Position numbers and translations under genes: made by a program. The notes beneath the pieces were generated by a model. It had not been told where the DNA came from, made no database searches, and saw only the letters and a list, made by a program, of their open reading frames with translations. Below, piece by piece: positions 31,410-39,760 of a stretch of 64,000 bases of DNA (its first letter is position 1; each line of letters opens with the position of its first letter). This stretch comes from Tessaracoccus sp. MC1865 (GTDB taxonomy: Bacteria > Actinomycetota > Actinomycetes > Propionibacteriales > Propionibacteriaceae): assembly GCF_017815535.1 (NCBI RefSeq), contig NZ_CP072596.1, positions 1,612,001 to 1,676,000 of the forward strand. Direction: 5' to 3'.

Positions 31410-32432
31410 ATGGCCAGGGGAGTGTCGGTAGAGCGGGTGCGCCGTGCGATCCTTCATCACTGCGGCCGCTCCGGTCTTGATGCGCGGTCCTTGCGCGTCG
31501 CCGTGATCGAGGAGCTGCGGCGTGCCATCGAGTTCGGTGGCTACGTGTGGGTGCTGACTGATCCCGACACCTGCGTGGGTGTCGACCCGCTCGCGGACGT
31601 TCCCGGGGTCACGGACCTGGCCAGGACGATTCGCCTCAAGTACGCCACACCGATCAACCGCTGGACCGCCCTCGCCCAAGTCGCCAGTCTGGGAGACCTG
31701 GCCTCAACCAGCCAGCTCTGGCGGGAGGTGCAGCAGCCCGCGGGGGTGGTGGACGTTGCCTCGGCCGTATTCAGGGACGCCCACGGTTGCTGGGCGTTCC
31801 TTGACCTGTGGCTCCCTGAGCGTCTCCGGCCTGGCCAGGATGCGTTGCTGAAATCGGTCGTCGCAGCGGTCACCACGGCGTTGCGCGCCGCCCAAGCGGA
31901 CACCTTGCGCCGTACGCCGTCGGGTGCGGATGTTCCGCCGGGTCCCGCGACCCTGCTCATGGACGCGGACCTGAGGATCCAGGCCAGCACCTCGGGGATG
32001 GACGACCGGTTGCGACGCCTGCTGCCCCGCCCCGACGGTCTGCCGCCTGTCCCGGCCGCGGCCATGAACACGGCGGCCCAACTCCTCGCGATCGAGGACG
32101 GCGTCGACCGGCATGAGCCGCAGGCCCGAACCCACATCGGTGAGGGACAGTGGGTCGCCGTCCGTGCCGGACGGCTAATGCCCTCCGGCGTGATCAGCGT
32201 CTCAGTCGAACCTGTGACCACCCCCGAGAGGCTCGACCTCTGCGTTCGTGCGTTTGGGTTCACCCCCCGAGAGGCCGACGTCGTCCGAAGGGTGGCCCGG
32301 GGTTTCGACACGGCATCGATCGCCCATGAGTTGCACCTTGCGCCCTACACCGTCCAGGACCACCTGAAGTCCATCTTCACCAAGGCCGGCGTGGATACCC
32401 GTCGTGACCTCGTACCACTACTCACAGGATGA
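31410..32432 (+). CDS. LuxR-family transcriptional regulator
   Basis: 340 residues. The C-terminal LuxR/GerE HTH (about 280-338) reads FGFTPREADVVRRVARGFDTASIAHELHLAPYTVQDHLKSIFTKAGVDTRRDLV, with conserved Glu, Ile-Ala and Val-x-x-His-Leu-Lys positions. The N-terminal 250 residues look like a GAF-type sensor domain, with no receiver or ATPase motif. ATG 31410 is six bases after TAGGCT, so the mRNA is leaderless. Likely controls itself and the divergent ABM-like gene; ligand unknown. Confidence 0.85.
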   Translation: MARGVSVERVRRAILHHCGRSGLDARSLRVAVIEELRRAIEFGGYVWVLTDPDTCVGVDPLADVPGVTDLARTIRLKYATPINRWTALAQVASLGDLASTSQLWREVQQPAGVVDVASAVFRDAHGCWAFLDLWLPERLRPGQDALLKSVVAAVTTALRAAQADTLRRTPSGADVPPGPATLLMDADLRIQASTSGMDDRLRRLLPRPDGLPPVPAAAMNTAAQLLAIEDGVDRHEPQARTHIGEGQWVAVRAGRLMPSGVISVSVEPVTTPERLDLCVRAFGFTPREADVVRRVARGFDTASIAHELHLAPYTVQDHLKSIFTKAGVDTRRDLVPLLTG

Positions 32433-32540
32433 CCGCCGAGGAAGGGGATCAGCCCGGTTGTTCGGTGGGGCCGTTGACGATTGGTAGGAACACGGGCGAT
32501 CCGATTCGGGTGTCCAGTCCCTGCATGACGAATGGACGGT

Positions 32541-32894
32541 TTACGACCGGTTGTAGGGAATCGACGGGGCGGGGCTCGCTCCCGACTCGGCTTCGGTGAG
32601 CGCGGCGGCAAAGTGAACACTCGACAAATCAGGACGGTTTTTTGACACAGACCGCGGAGAGTCCGAGCTCATTGGGGCCTGAGTGAAAATGACGCCACAC
32701 AGGAAAGCGCGCTCGTCGCACTTCCTTCGCCTCAGCCAGCTCGTCACCTCAGTGTGGTGTTGGCTCGTGTTGCACGAACCGCACGCCGGGACCACGTTGT
32801 CGAGCGGGTAGCGGCCGCCGCGTGAATGGATGCAGTCTCGCTGGAGGCGGCGGAGAACGTGCTGCGTGCGGGCCCGTCCAACGCTACTGCGACG
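32541..32894 (-). pseudogene. HNH endonuclease remnant
   Basis: In the 584-base gap between the LuxR gene and the SnoaL-like gene, one minus-strand frame encodes DCIHSRGGRYPLDNVVPACGSCNTS followed by TSWLRRRKCDERAF. That resembles the end of HNH nucleases (SRGG, DNVVPAC, CxxC and the WLRRR..DE.AF tail), but the first DH motif is degenerate and shortened and the N-terminal CxxC half is missing, with a stop at 32895-32897. Only the HNH tail remains. The rest of 32433-33016 shows nothing I can name. Confidence 0.45.
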
Positions 32895-33016
32895 TCATCG
32901 CCGTCGGATTGCTCGCGCGAGCCGCGAATCACGGGGTCTCGCGCAATGGCTGGTGGCGGCGGACCATTGAAGAAGCAGACCGCGAGTCAGCGATCACGTG
33001 GAAAAGAGGAGGCGCC

Positions 33017-33400
33017 GTGTCCCACGAGTCACAGGTGGCGGCGTTGGACGATGTTCTCGACGCGTTCAACCGGCACGATCTCGACGCCATCATGGGCTAC
33101 TTCGCTGAGGACTGCGTCTTCGAGTCGCCCCGGGGAGAGGATCCCTGGGGGAGTCGGTTCGTCGGACGCGACGAGGTCCGGCGCGGCCTAGCAGCCCGCT
33201 TCCAAGGCATTCCTGACGTGCGGTACACCGGCGGCAGCCATTTCGTCGCCGAGCAGAGGGGCGCCTCCGAATGGACGATCACGGGCACAACCGTGTCGGG
33301 TGAACGCATTGAGGTGCGGGGTTGTGACCTGTGGACGTTCGACGACGAGGGGCTCATCGTCCGTAAGGACAGCTTCTGGAAGTTGCGGCAGCAGGCTTAG
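33017..33400 (+). CDS. SnoaL-like / NTF2-fold protein
   Basis: 127 residues from a GTG with GAGGAGG five bases upstream. LDDVLDAFNRHDLDAIMGYFAEDCVFESPRG is a typical SnoaL-like start (helix then Asp-rich turn), and YTGGSHFVAEQRGASEWTITGT and GCDLWTFDDEGLIVRKDSFWK complete the cone-shaped fold. Such proteins are isomerases, cyclases or ligand binders; no substrate is implied by the neighbours. The frame is open upstream to 32822 but lacks similarity. Confidence 0.8.
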   Translation: MSHESQVAALDDVLDAFNRHDLDAIMGYFAEDCVFESPRGEDPWGSRFVGRDEVRRGLAARFQGIPDVRYTGGSHFVAEQRGASEWTITGTTVSGERIEVRGCDLWTFDDEGLIVRKDSFWKLRQQA

Positions 33401-33430
33401 CTCCGTGGGGGAGCCATGTGTGAGGGGCAG

Positions 33431-34744
33431 TCAGGCCTCGGCACGAGCCGTCGCACGCACGTTCCTCCGCGCGAAGAGGGCCAGCAGACCGCCCACAGCC
33501 AGCATGGGGAGGCCGAATAGCCACGTCTCTCCCTCCACCTGCGTGGCGAGCAGCACGCAGCTCGCGATGCCCAGGACGGGCAGCACGCGCGGCACGCGGT
33601 AGTGCTTGTGCGCCACCGCGTCCTTGCGCAACACCAGGACGGCGGCGTTGACGGCGGTGAACACCACCAGCAACAACAACACCAGCGTCGAGGCCAGCAC
33701 CTCGATGGAGCCGAGCAGCGCCAACACCACCGACAAGCCGGTGGTGACGACGATGGCCAGCCACGGGGTCTTCCGCCCGGGAAGCACCTTCGACAGGAAC
33801 GACGGCAACAACCTGTCGCGGCTCATGCCGTATGCCAGCCGCGAGCCCATGATGCCGGTCAACAACGCGCCGTTCGCGACGGCGATCAGGGCGATCACCG
33901 AGAACAGCACCGGCGGAACCCCGCCCGCAGCGCGCACCACCTCCAGCAGAGGGCCGGTCGACGCGGCGAGCTCGTCGGTGGGCACGATCGCACTGGCGGC
34001 GACGCCGACGCCCACGTACACGAGGCCCGCCACCAGCAACGCACCGAACAGTGCGCGCGGGTAGGAGCGGGCGGGATCCTTGGTCTCCTCGGCGACGTTG
34101 ACGGACGTCTCGAAACCCACGTACGAGTAGTACGCCAGCACCGTTCCTGCGAGAACAGCAGCGAGCGGGCCGTTCTCGGTGGTGCCGAGCTGAGTGAGTC
34201 TCGACGGGTCCGCATCACCGCGGGCGATGACCATGAATCCCAGGACAACCACCAGCACCAGGCCGCCCACCTCGATGATGGTGGCGAGGATATTCGCGAA
34301 GAGGGACTGCTTGATGCCGAATGCGTTCAGGGCGGCGAGCAGCGCGAGGAACACGATGACGGTCAAGGGCACAGGCAGGGTCAGGAACTCCCCGAGATAG
34401 TCTCCGGCGAAGCCCAGCGCCAGCGCACCGACCGAGACGATCCCCGCCGCGAGCATGCAGTAGCCGATGAGGAAGCCCGCGAACGGTCCGAAAGCACGGT
34501 TGGCGTAGTGGGACGATCCGCCCGCCCTTGGGTACTTGGTGGCCAGCTCGGCGTAGGATCCGGCGGTCAGCAACGCCATGACCAGCGCAACCAGGAGCGG
34601 CACCCAGACCGCACCGCCGGAAGCGGCCGCGATGACGCCGACGAGAACGTAGACCCCTGCTCCGAGGACGTCCCCGAGGATGAACGCGAACAGTGCGGGG
34701 GTGGTGACGGAGCGGTTGAGCGCCGTGTGCGTGACGTTCGACAT
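33431..34744 (-). CDS. APC-family amino acid permease
   Basis: 437 residues with about twelve hydrophobic segments. The N-terminus TPALFAFILGDVLGAGVYVLVGVIAAASGG is the APC signature (G-x-G-x-Y/I in TM1), and YAELATKYPRAGGSSHYANRAFGP is the TM3 to loop motif. Proton-coupled amino acid or amine uptake is expected; specificity unknown. The ATG is six bases after TAGCCT (34751-34756 on this strand), so the transcript is probably leaderless. The C-terminus ends ARRNVRATARAEA. It converges on the SnoaL-like gene. Confidence 0.88.
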   Translation of the reverse strand: MSNVTHTALNRSVTTPALFAFILGDVLGAGVYVLVGVIAAASGGAVWVPLLVALVMALLTAGSYAELATKYPRAGGSSHYANRAFGPFAGFLIGYCMLAAGIVSVGALALGFAGDYLGEFLTLPVPLTVIVFLALLAALNAFGIKQSLFANILATIIEVGGLVLVVVLGFMVIARGDADPSRLTQLGTTENGPLAAVLAGTVLAYYSYVGFETSVNVAEETKDPARSYPRALFGALLVAGLVYVGVGVAASAIVPTDELAASTGPLLEVVRAAGGVPPVLFSVIALIAVANGALLTGIMGSRLAYGMSRDRLLPSFLSKVLPGRKTPWLAIVVTTGLSVVLALLGSIEVLASTLVLLLLVVFTAVNAAVLVLRKDAVAHKHYRVPRVLPVLGIASCVLLATQVEGETWLFGLPMLAVGGLLALFARRNVRATARAEA

Positions 34745-34883
34745 CCCCAGAGGCTAGCGACGGAGGGGGCCAACGGCCCTGCGTCGATGCGGAGTTGGCA
34801 CCTGCCGCCCCTTGCTTCGGAGGCCCACCCGAGTTCTAGAATGTGGAGTGCAGGGCAATGTCGCCCTCATACGGGAGTCCACC

Positions 34884-35684
34884 ATGGAAAGACCCAGACC
34901 GTCGTCCGCGCCAGCGGAACCTGCGCTTGGAAAAGCCCTCCTGACAGGGGCGATTGAGAAGCGGACCCCACCCTCCGGGACAGCCCGCGTCGACCTGTCC
35001 TGGCGCCCCCTGTACAGCATCGGCGGTTACGCCGCACTGCTGTTCGTGGTGTTGGTGCTGGTCCCCGTCGTCCTCGTCTTCGTGGCGCCCCTGCCGCCCA
35101 GCCAGGGGCGGCCTCTTCTGGAGTACATCGCCGAGCACAAGGCCGTCTATCTGGTTGAGCTGGTCTCTTTCGTCGGGTTGGCGGTGCCTGCGCTCCTGGT
35201 GTTCGCCGCATTGGGCGTCGCGCTGTCGTCGGTCAACAAGACCCTGGCTCTGATCGGCGGCCTCCTCGGGATCGTGTCGGAGACCATCGCGTTGGCCTTG
35301 GGCAGCAGCCCGCAGTCCCTGCATGGGGGCATGGTCGTGCTGAGCGACGCCTACGCCGGTGCGGGTCAAGGCGACCAGGCCGCGCTGGTGGCGGCGGCAG
35401 AGGCCTTGATCGCCGCGACGAACGCCGTGTCCTGGGCGGGCATCCTGACCGCCGGCGCGATCCTGGTGTTGTCCGTCGTGATGTGGCATGGGCAGTGGGG
35501 CCGGGCCTTGTCCGTCGTCGGCATGGCGGCCGGGGCGATCGGTGTCCTCAGCGAGGCCCTGCGCCCCATGATCGGCTCCGCCTACCTCGTCTACGGCCTC
35601 CTGTTGCCGATCTGGTTCGCCTGGGTGGGCGTGAAGCTCTTCCGGATCGCCCGCCGCAGCGGCAGCCCGTCGACGTCGGGATGA
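34884..35684 (+). CDS. polytopic membrane protein (DUF4386-like)
   Basis: 266 residues: about 45 N-terminal residues rich in Pro and Ala, then six or seven hydrophobic segments (YSIGGYAALLFVVLVLVPVVLVFVAPL first). The pattern and length resemble DUF4386 proteins, which have no known function; this assignment is tentative. ATG 34884 has GGAG about seven bases upstream. TAGAAT at 34837-34842 would serve as a -10. It diverges from the APC permease. Confidence 0.65.
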   Translation: MERPRPSSAPAEPALGKALLTGAIEKRTPPSGTARVDLSWRPLYSIGGYAALLFVVLVLVPVVLVFVAPLPPSQGRPLLEYIAEHKAVYLVELVSFVGLAVPALLVFAALGVALSSVNKTLALIGGLLGIVSETIALALGSSPQSLHGGMVVLSDAYAGAGQGDQAALVAAAEALIAATNAVSWAGILTAGAILVLSVVMWHGQWGRALSVVGMAAGAIGVLSEALRPMIGSAYLVYGLLLPIWFAWVGVKLFRIARRSGSPSTSG

Positions 35685-35754
35685 ACGCGCCAGAGCCAGA
35701 GCGCACGCACGCCCTCGAACAGCAGACGCTGTCCGGGGGCGCTGCAGAGAGGGA

Positions 35755-36159
35755 TCAGAGGGTGGCGAGGAGGTCCGCGCAGGCCTGTTCGCAGCGACGG
35801 CACGACTCCGCGCAGACGCGGCAGTGCTCGTGCATCGAGGCGTGCTTCTCGCACTCGTCAGCGCAGGCCCGGCAGACCGCTTCACAGGCTTCGAGCAGGG
35901 CTCGGATCACTTCGGTGTTGCGGGCCGTCTGGCGGGACAGGACCGCCGCTGTCGTCGCGCAGATGTCGGCACAGTCCAGGTTCGTCCGGATGCACTGCCT
36001 GAGTTCGGCCACCATGTCCTCGGCCAGGCAGGCGTCAGCGCAGGCCGCGCACGTTTGACTGCACTCAAGACAGGCCCGGATGCACTCAACCAACTTCTCC
36101 CCGTCGACGCTCGCGAGTTCCTGGGGGTAGGTGTCGAGCATGGCTTCGATGGTCAACAT
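35755..36159 (-). CDS. four-helix-bundle copper-storage protein (Csp/DUF326)
   Basis: 134 residues with about 19 cysteines arranged as CxxxC and CxxC repeats along four helices (CIRACLECSQTCAACADAC, CIRTNLDCADICATT, CEAVCRACADEC, CRVCAESCRRCEQAC). This is the Csp layout in which cysteines line the bundle and bind many Cu(I) ions. No signal peptide is seen, so it is a cytosolic type. AAGGAGG lies six bases before the ATG; TAGCGT upstream is a possible -10. No copper efflux gene is adjacent. Confidence 0.93.
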   Translation of the reverse strand: MLTIEAMLDTYPQELASVDGEKLVECIRACLECSQTCAACADACLAEDMVAELRQCIRTNLDCADICATTAAVLSRQTARNTEVIRALLEACEAVCRACADECEKHASMHEHCRVCAESCRRCEQACADLLATL

Positions 36160-36349
36160 GTCGTCCTCCTTCCGGCGCGCGCCGGGAGTCTCCGGCTGTG
36201 GACGCGCCGAGTTGCTCTGGCCCCCACGCTAACAGCGCAGATCGGTCAGGGCAGGCGATCCGCCGTGATCTAGTGGCCGGAGGCGTACTCGAACTCGACC
36301 TCCAACGACGGGTCATGGACGTGATGATCCGTTGACCGGATGGGCTGAA

Positions 36350-36393
36350 AGACAACGGCCATGGAGCGCCCGGCTCGCGGGCGCCCCATGGCC
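36350..36393 (-). terminator. intrinsic terminator of the DUF892 gene
   Basis: GGCCATGG (36357-36364) pairs with CCATGGCC (36386-36393), and GCGCCCG (36366-36372) pairs with CGGGCGC (36378-36384) inside it: a 15-bp stem with one A/C mismatch and a 5-base loop. On the minus strand it follows the DUF892 stop by 16 bases and is trailed by TTGTCTTTC. Confidence 0.8.
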
Positions 36394-36409
36394 GCCGATC
36401 AGCGGTGGG

Positions 36410-36910
36410 TCAGCTCTTCCCGCTCTTCGCGCGGGCGTTTGCTTCAGCCTCAGCCAACTTGGTGAGGAGCTCGTCGGTGCGCGACTCCTCGTCGAGCGAC
36501 TCGCTGAGGAGCGACGCGCCGTCGCTCAGCCCGAGCATCGAGGCCCAGCGACGGAGGGTGCCGTAGCGGGCGATCTCATAGTGCTCGACGGCCTGGGCCG
36601 ACGAGATGAGGCCAGCATCGAGGGCCGGGCTCTCCTTGAAATCCTCCATGATTCCGTCGCCCTCGGCGATGAGACCGTCAATCGCCTCGCAGCGCTTGGA
36701 CGTGGGCTGCCGGTCGATCATCTTGAAGACCTCTTCCAGCCGGGCGATCTGCTGCTCGGTCTCCTTCTGGTGGGTCAGGAAGGCCTCGGTCAACTTGTCC
36801 GAAACGGCGCTGTCGGCCAGCTTCGGCAGCGTCTTGGCGATGTGGCGCTCGGCGTAGTACATGTCGCGGAGCGTGTCGAAGAACAGGTTGTCCAGGGTCT
36901 TGTCGGCCAT
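36410..36910 (-). CDS. ferritin-like DUF892 protein (YciE/YciF type)
   Basis: 166 residues starting MADKTLDNLFFDTLRDMYYAERHIAKTLPKLADSA, with conserved E-x-x-H metal ligands in AERHI, the QKETEQQIARLEEVF helix and AVEHYEIARYGTL. Members are stress-induced di-iron four-helix proteins of unclear enzymatic role. ATG 36910 is chosen for GAAAGG about eight bases upstream. TAGCGT precedes it, as in the neighbouring copper protein. It ends in a strong terminator. Confidence 0.9.
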   Translation of the reverse strand: MADKTLDNLFFDTLRDMYYAERHIAKTLPKLADSAVSDKLTEAFLTHQKETEQQIARLEEVFKMIDRQPTSKRCEAIDGLIAEGDGIMEDFKESPALDAGLISSAQAVEHYEIARYGTLRRWASMLGLSDGASLLSESLDEESRTDELLTKLAEAEANARAKSGKS

Positions 36911-37262
36911 GATGGTCACCTTTCACTCAGGGGGGACTTCCCCCTCCCGACCGACGCTAACGGCTGCCACTCGGGAGCACCTCACCCCGACGGACCAGAA
37001 CCGGAAGGCTTTTCGACGTCCACCCTCGAAGGTGTGGGTCAGGTGAATTTGTGGCTACGGGTGCATGATTCCTGCGCCGAGGACGACCGGGAATTGGGTG
37101 GAGGCTGATATTTTTGTGCTGCACACTCACAGGAGAGGTCGCCCCGAATGATCCACACCGTGCAAGCCCGTCACCGGCGCCACAGCGCGCACCCGGGGAT
37201 AGCGGCCGGCCGAGAGGCGATACGACCGTGAGCGATGTGCGAGGCGTGCGCGCCGTGCATCC
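36911..37262. other. 352-base intergenic stretch, candidate small-RNA region
   Basis: No protein-coding gene with family similarity is seen here. On the minus side it holds the DUF892 leader, which includes a GGGGG-AAGT-CCCCC hairpin. On the plus side it leads into an orphan terminator at 37263-37299. An AT-rich patch (GATATTTTTGTG, about 37107-37118) could be part of a promoter. Confidence 0.4.
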
Positions 37263-37299
37263 GAGGCCCCGAGGGATTCCCGTCCCTGGGGCCTCTTTT
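37263..37299 (+). terminator. orphan intrinsic terminator upstream of the HNH gene
   Basis: GAGGCCCC (37263-37270) pairs with GGGGCCTC (37288-37295), with an inner AGGGA/TCCCT stem, followed by TTTT. No plus-strand gene precedes it within 4 kb (35684), so it either ends an unannotated RNA or attenuates the HNH gene that starts 39 bases later. Confidence 0.75.
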
Positions 37300-37337
37300 C
37301 ATTCCACCTGCAATCCACATGAAAGGAACCGTGTCGC

Positions 37338-37904
37338 ATGGGACTTCGTCTGAGGCATCAGCCGCACCGCTACATCGCCGCCTGCCAGCTCGATGAACAC
37401 TTCCGCACGGCCTTCGTCGTGGGGCTCGACTACGACGTCAAGGGGGAGGTGGAATGGACCTCGGCCGTGATCGGCATCCTGGAGGGCACCTACTCTCCCT
37501 TCAAGGTGCATCCCACCAAACGCGTCCGTTCCGCAGGCGGGACCGTCGACATGTCCTGGCCCATCATCGTGCGGCTCAATTACTGGATCGACATTCCGTG
37601 GCGCAAGAGGCCTGAACTGCACCAGCGCGCCACCCGGCTGGAGATCCTGCGCCGCGACGGGTGGACGTGCGCATACTGCGGCGGGCATGCGCTCACCGTC
37701 GATCACGTGCACCCTGCGTCCCGCGGCGGCGGATGGACGTGGGGCAACCTGGTGGCGGCGTGCTCGCTCTGCAACGGTCGGAAGGGCAACCGGACTCCGG
37801 ACGAGGCGCAGATGAAGCTGCTGTGGGACCCGAGTTCCTCCACCCTGGAGTACTCAGGCGTCCAGGCCGAGGTCTGGCGGATCCTCGAGTCCGAGAGCTA
37901 CTGA
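37338..37904 (+). CDS. HNH endonuclease family protein
   Basis: 188 residues. The C-terminal half holds a complete HNH motif: RRDGWTCAYCGGHALTVDHVHPASRGGGWTWGNLVAACSLCNGRK, with the two CxxC zinc pairs, DH and the Asn of NLVAAC. The N-terminal 90 residues are not recognised. Free-standing proteins of this type are common in actinobacteria and may be repair or defence nucleases. GAAAGG lies 11 bases before the ATG. The stop overlaps the convergent macrodomain gene by seven bases. Confidence 0.88.
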   Translation: MGLRLRHQPHRYIAACQLDEHFRTAFVVGLDYDVKGEVEWTSAVIGILEGTYSPFKVHPTKRVRSAGGTVDMSWPIIVRLNYWIDIPWRKRPELHQRATRLEILRRDGWTCAYCGGHALTVDHVHPASRGGGWTWGNLVAACSLCNGRKGNRTPDEAQMKLLWDPSSSTLEYSGVQAEVWRILESESY

Positions 37905-38413
37905 GCCTCCGCGACTGCCCGCTCGAGCTGCGCGAAGGTGGCCTCGTCGAAGGCCACCAACCGAACCTCTCCGACGGCGGTGTCAGCCCCGTTGACGGAC
38001 TCGACGGCGGCCGCGATCGCATCACCCTTGGGCCAGCCGTAGATGCCCGCGCTGATCAACGGAAAGGCGACACTCCGGGCGCCCAGTTCATCGGCCACCT
38101 CCAGCGAGCGCCGGTAACAGGAGACCAACAACCCCCGGTCGCGCTCGCCCGCGGCGTAGTTGGGACCGACGGTGTGGATCACCCAGTGGGCCGGCATGTC
38201 GCCGGCGGTGGTCCAGCCGGCGTCGCCCGTGGCCAGGCCGTGCGGAAACCGTGTGATGCATTCCTCGAGGACCGCCGGGCCCCCCGCGCGGTGAATCGCA
38301 CCGTCGACCCCGCCACCGCCCCGCATACGGTTGTTGGCGGCATTGACCACCGCGTCGACGTCCTGTTGCGTGATATCTCCCCGGATGACCTTCACCTTGA
38401 CCATGTCGACCAT
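37898..38413 (-). CDS. macrodomain protein, probable O-acetyl-ADP-ribose deacetylase
   Basis: 171 residues. The macrodomain signature is clear: VKVIRGDITQQDVDAVVNAANNRMRGGGGVDGAIHRAGG (ADP-ribose loop and catalytic Asn/Asp region) and PLISAGIYGWP. Family members hydrolyse O-acetyl-ADP-ribose or remove ADP-ribose from proteins. The ATG at 38413 is preceded by AAGGTG; an in-frame ATG lies three codons later. No ADP-ribosyltransferase partner is adjacent. Confidence 0.93.
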   Translation of the reverse strand: MVDMVKVKVIRGDITQQDVDAVVNAANNRMRGGGGVDGAIHRAGGPAVLEECITRFPHGLATGDAGWTTAGDMPAHWVIHTVGPNYAAGERDRGLLVSCYRRSLEVADELGARSVAFPLISAGIYGWPKGDAIAAAVESVNGADTAVGEVRLVAFDEATFAQLERAVAEAQ

Positions 38414-38468
38414 GGTGCCAGCACCTTAGGCTGGAGCTAGCAGGTCACCGAACCCGACGGAGCTCTCC

Positions 38469-39170
38469 ATGGACATCATTCTCATTCCCGGACTCTGGCT
38501 GGACGGCTCCTCTTGGGAGCGCGTCACCCCCGCCCTGCTGAAGGCCGGTCACCGCGTGACCGCCATCACACCGCCAGGCCACGATGGCGCGGACCCCCGC
38601 CACGTCACCTACGCCGACCTCGTCGCGGCCATCGTCACGGAGATCGACAGCGCCAGCGGTCCCGCCATGCTCGTAGGTCACTCAGCCGCGTGCGCCGCCG
38701 CTTGGGCCGCAGCTGATCGCCGGCCTGACCGCACGGCCAGTGTGCTGTTGCTGGGAGGTTTCCCCATCCCGGACGGCATGATGCTGTTGGACGGCTTCGA
38801 GACCAACGACGACGGCGTCCTGCCCTTCCCCGGCTGGCAACCATTCGACGGCCCGGACATCGCAGACCTCAGCGAGGGGGACCGGGCCTGGCTCGAGGGC
38901 CACATGTCTCCAGCCCCTGCCGATTACGCCCTCGGCACGCAGTCGCTGGGCAACCCGAAGCGCTACGACGTGCCGGTCGTCATGGTGTGCCCCGAGTTCT
39001 CGGAGGCCGATGTGCGCAACTGGATCTCGCAGGGTTTCGCGCCCGTGTCGGAGTTGCCCAAGGTCCGGCACCTTTCGTACGTGGAGCTGGATTCCGGCCA
39101 CTGGCCGCAGGCGAGCCAGCCGGAGAAGCTCGCCGACGTGATCCTCACCGAGGCCTCCGGGGGACGTTAG
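38469..39170 (+). CDS. alpha/beta-fold hydrolase
   Basis: 233 residues starting MDIILIPGLWLDGSSWERVTPALLKAGHRVTAITPPGHDG, with the nucleophile elbow GHSAA (about 73-77), a late Asp region and a His in ELDSGHWPQASQPEKLAD. Typical of esterase-like enzymes of secondary or detoxifying metabolism; substrate unknown. TAGGCT at 38427-38432 is a likely -10 and GGAG lies seven bases before the ATG. Confidence 0.9.
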   Translation: MDIILIPGLWLDGSSWERVTPALLKAGHRVTAITPPGHDGADPRHVTYADLVAAIVTEIDSASGPAMLVGHSAACAAAWAAADRRPDRTASVLLLGGFPIPDGMMLLDGFETNDDGVLPFPGWQPFDGPDIADLSEGDRAWLEGHMSPAPADYALGTQSLGNPKRYDVPVVMVCPEFSEADVRNWISQGFAPVSELPKVRHLSYVELDSGHWPQASQPEKLADVILTEASGGR

Positions 39171-39182
39171 AACGACGCAGAA

Positions 39183-39213
39183 CCCCCGGCCGCGAGAGGA
39201 TCGCGGCCGGGGG
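39183..39213 (+). terminator. strong hairpin after the hydrolase gene
   Basis: CCCCCGGCCGCGA (39183-39195) pairs perfectly with TCGCGGCCGGGGG (39201-39213) around GAGGA, 12 bases after the stop. The tail is not T-rich, as is frequent in actinobacteria. Confidence 0.7.
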
Positions 39214-39231
39214 CTCTGGTCGTTCAGGGGG

Positions 39232-39516
39232 TCACCGCAGCGACGGCGAACCCAGCATGACGATGTTATTGAACACCCATTCGTTGCTCTGGCTGAAGGC
39301 GTACCCGCCAGTGCTCCTCGGGGTGGCCTTATAGACCGTCACGCAGGTGTACGAACGGCACCCGTTGCGGCCGGTGGCGGCGGTGTCGCACTCGGTCATC
39401 CACTTGCGGCCGTCGGACGCGGCGGTCCACTCGGTGGTGTGACCGAGTAGAACAGACAGCCTCGGGTGGCGTCCGTGATGGCGATGCTTTCGGCCGGATA
39501 AACCTGTTCTGCTCAC
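39232..39516 (-). pseudogene. 3' fragment of an unidentified protein gene
   Basis: The C-terminal 65 residues (TEWTAASDGRKWMTECDTAATGRN, NGCRSY and SNEWVFNNIVML) look like the end of a larger secreted or cell-surface protein of actinobacteria that has ECDT and CRSY cysteines. The N-terminal 29 residues of this frame are Arg/His-rich and unrelated. There is no ribosome site, signal peptide or upstream continuation. I read it as a truncated remnant; I cannot name the full protein. Confidence 0.4.
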
Positions 39517-39760
39517 CCATCGTCACGGCACCGGCTGTCCATCTGCAAGGAGCCGGCCAATCTGAGCGGATATGACAACAGAGAGTGCTCATTTGGCGCC
39601 GGGGCCCGTGGCGGCCCAGCGTGACGGCCGATCCGCGCGCCGCCGACGAGCGATGCGCTCCGGACAACCTGCTGTCCGCTGACCGCGAACTGGGATGCCC
39701 TCGCCGCCGAAGGAGTGGGGCAGTAAGTTCGCGCTCACACCCTCGACTGAAGGAACACCC
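39517..39760 (+). promoter_or_regulatory. metY leader region, structured, function unknown
   Basis: 244 bases with no convincing gene. It has a GGACA-ACCTGC-TGTCC hairpin near 39661-39676 and several GC-rich complementary tracts. It does not show the conserved cores I know for SAM-I, SAM-II, SAM-IV or SAH riboswitches. The ribosome site GAAGGAAC precedes the metY ATG. Confidence 0.35.

Noticed and set aside
39517-39760. Possible SAM riboswitch in front of metY.
   Set aside because: The conserved cores of SAM-I, SAM-II, SAM-IV and SAH types were looked for and not seen; kept only as an unassigned leader.
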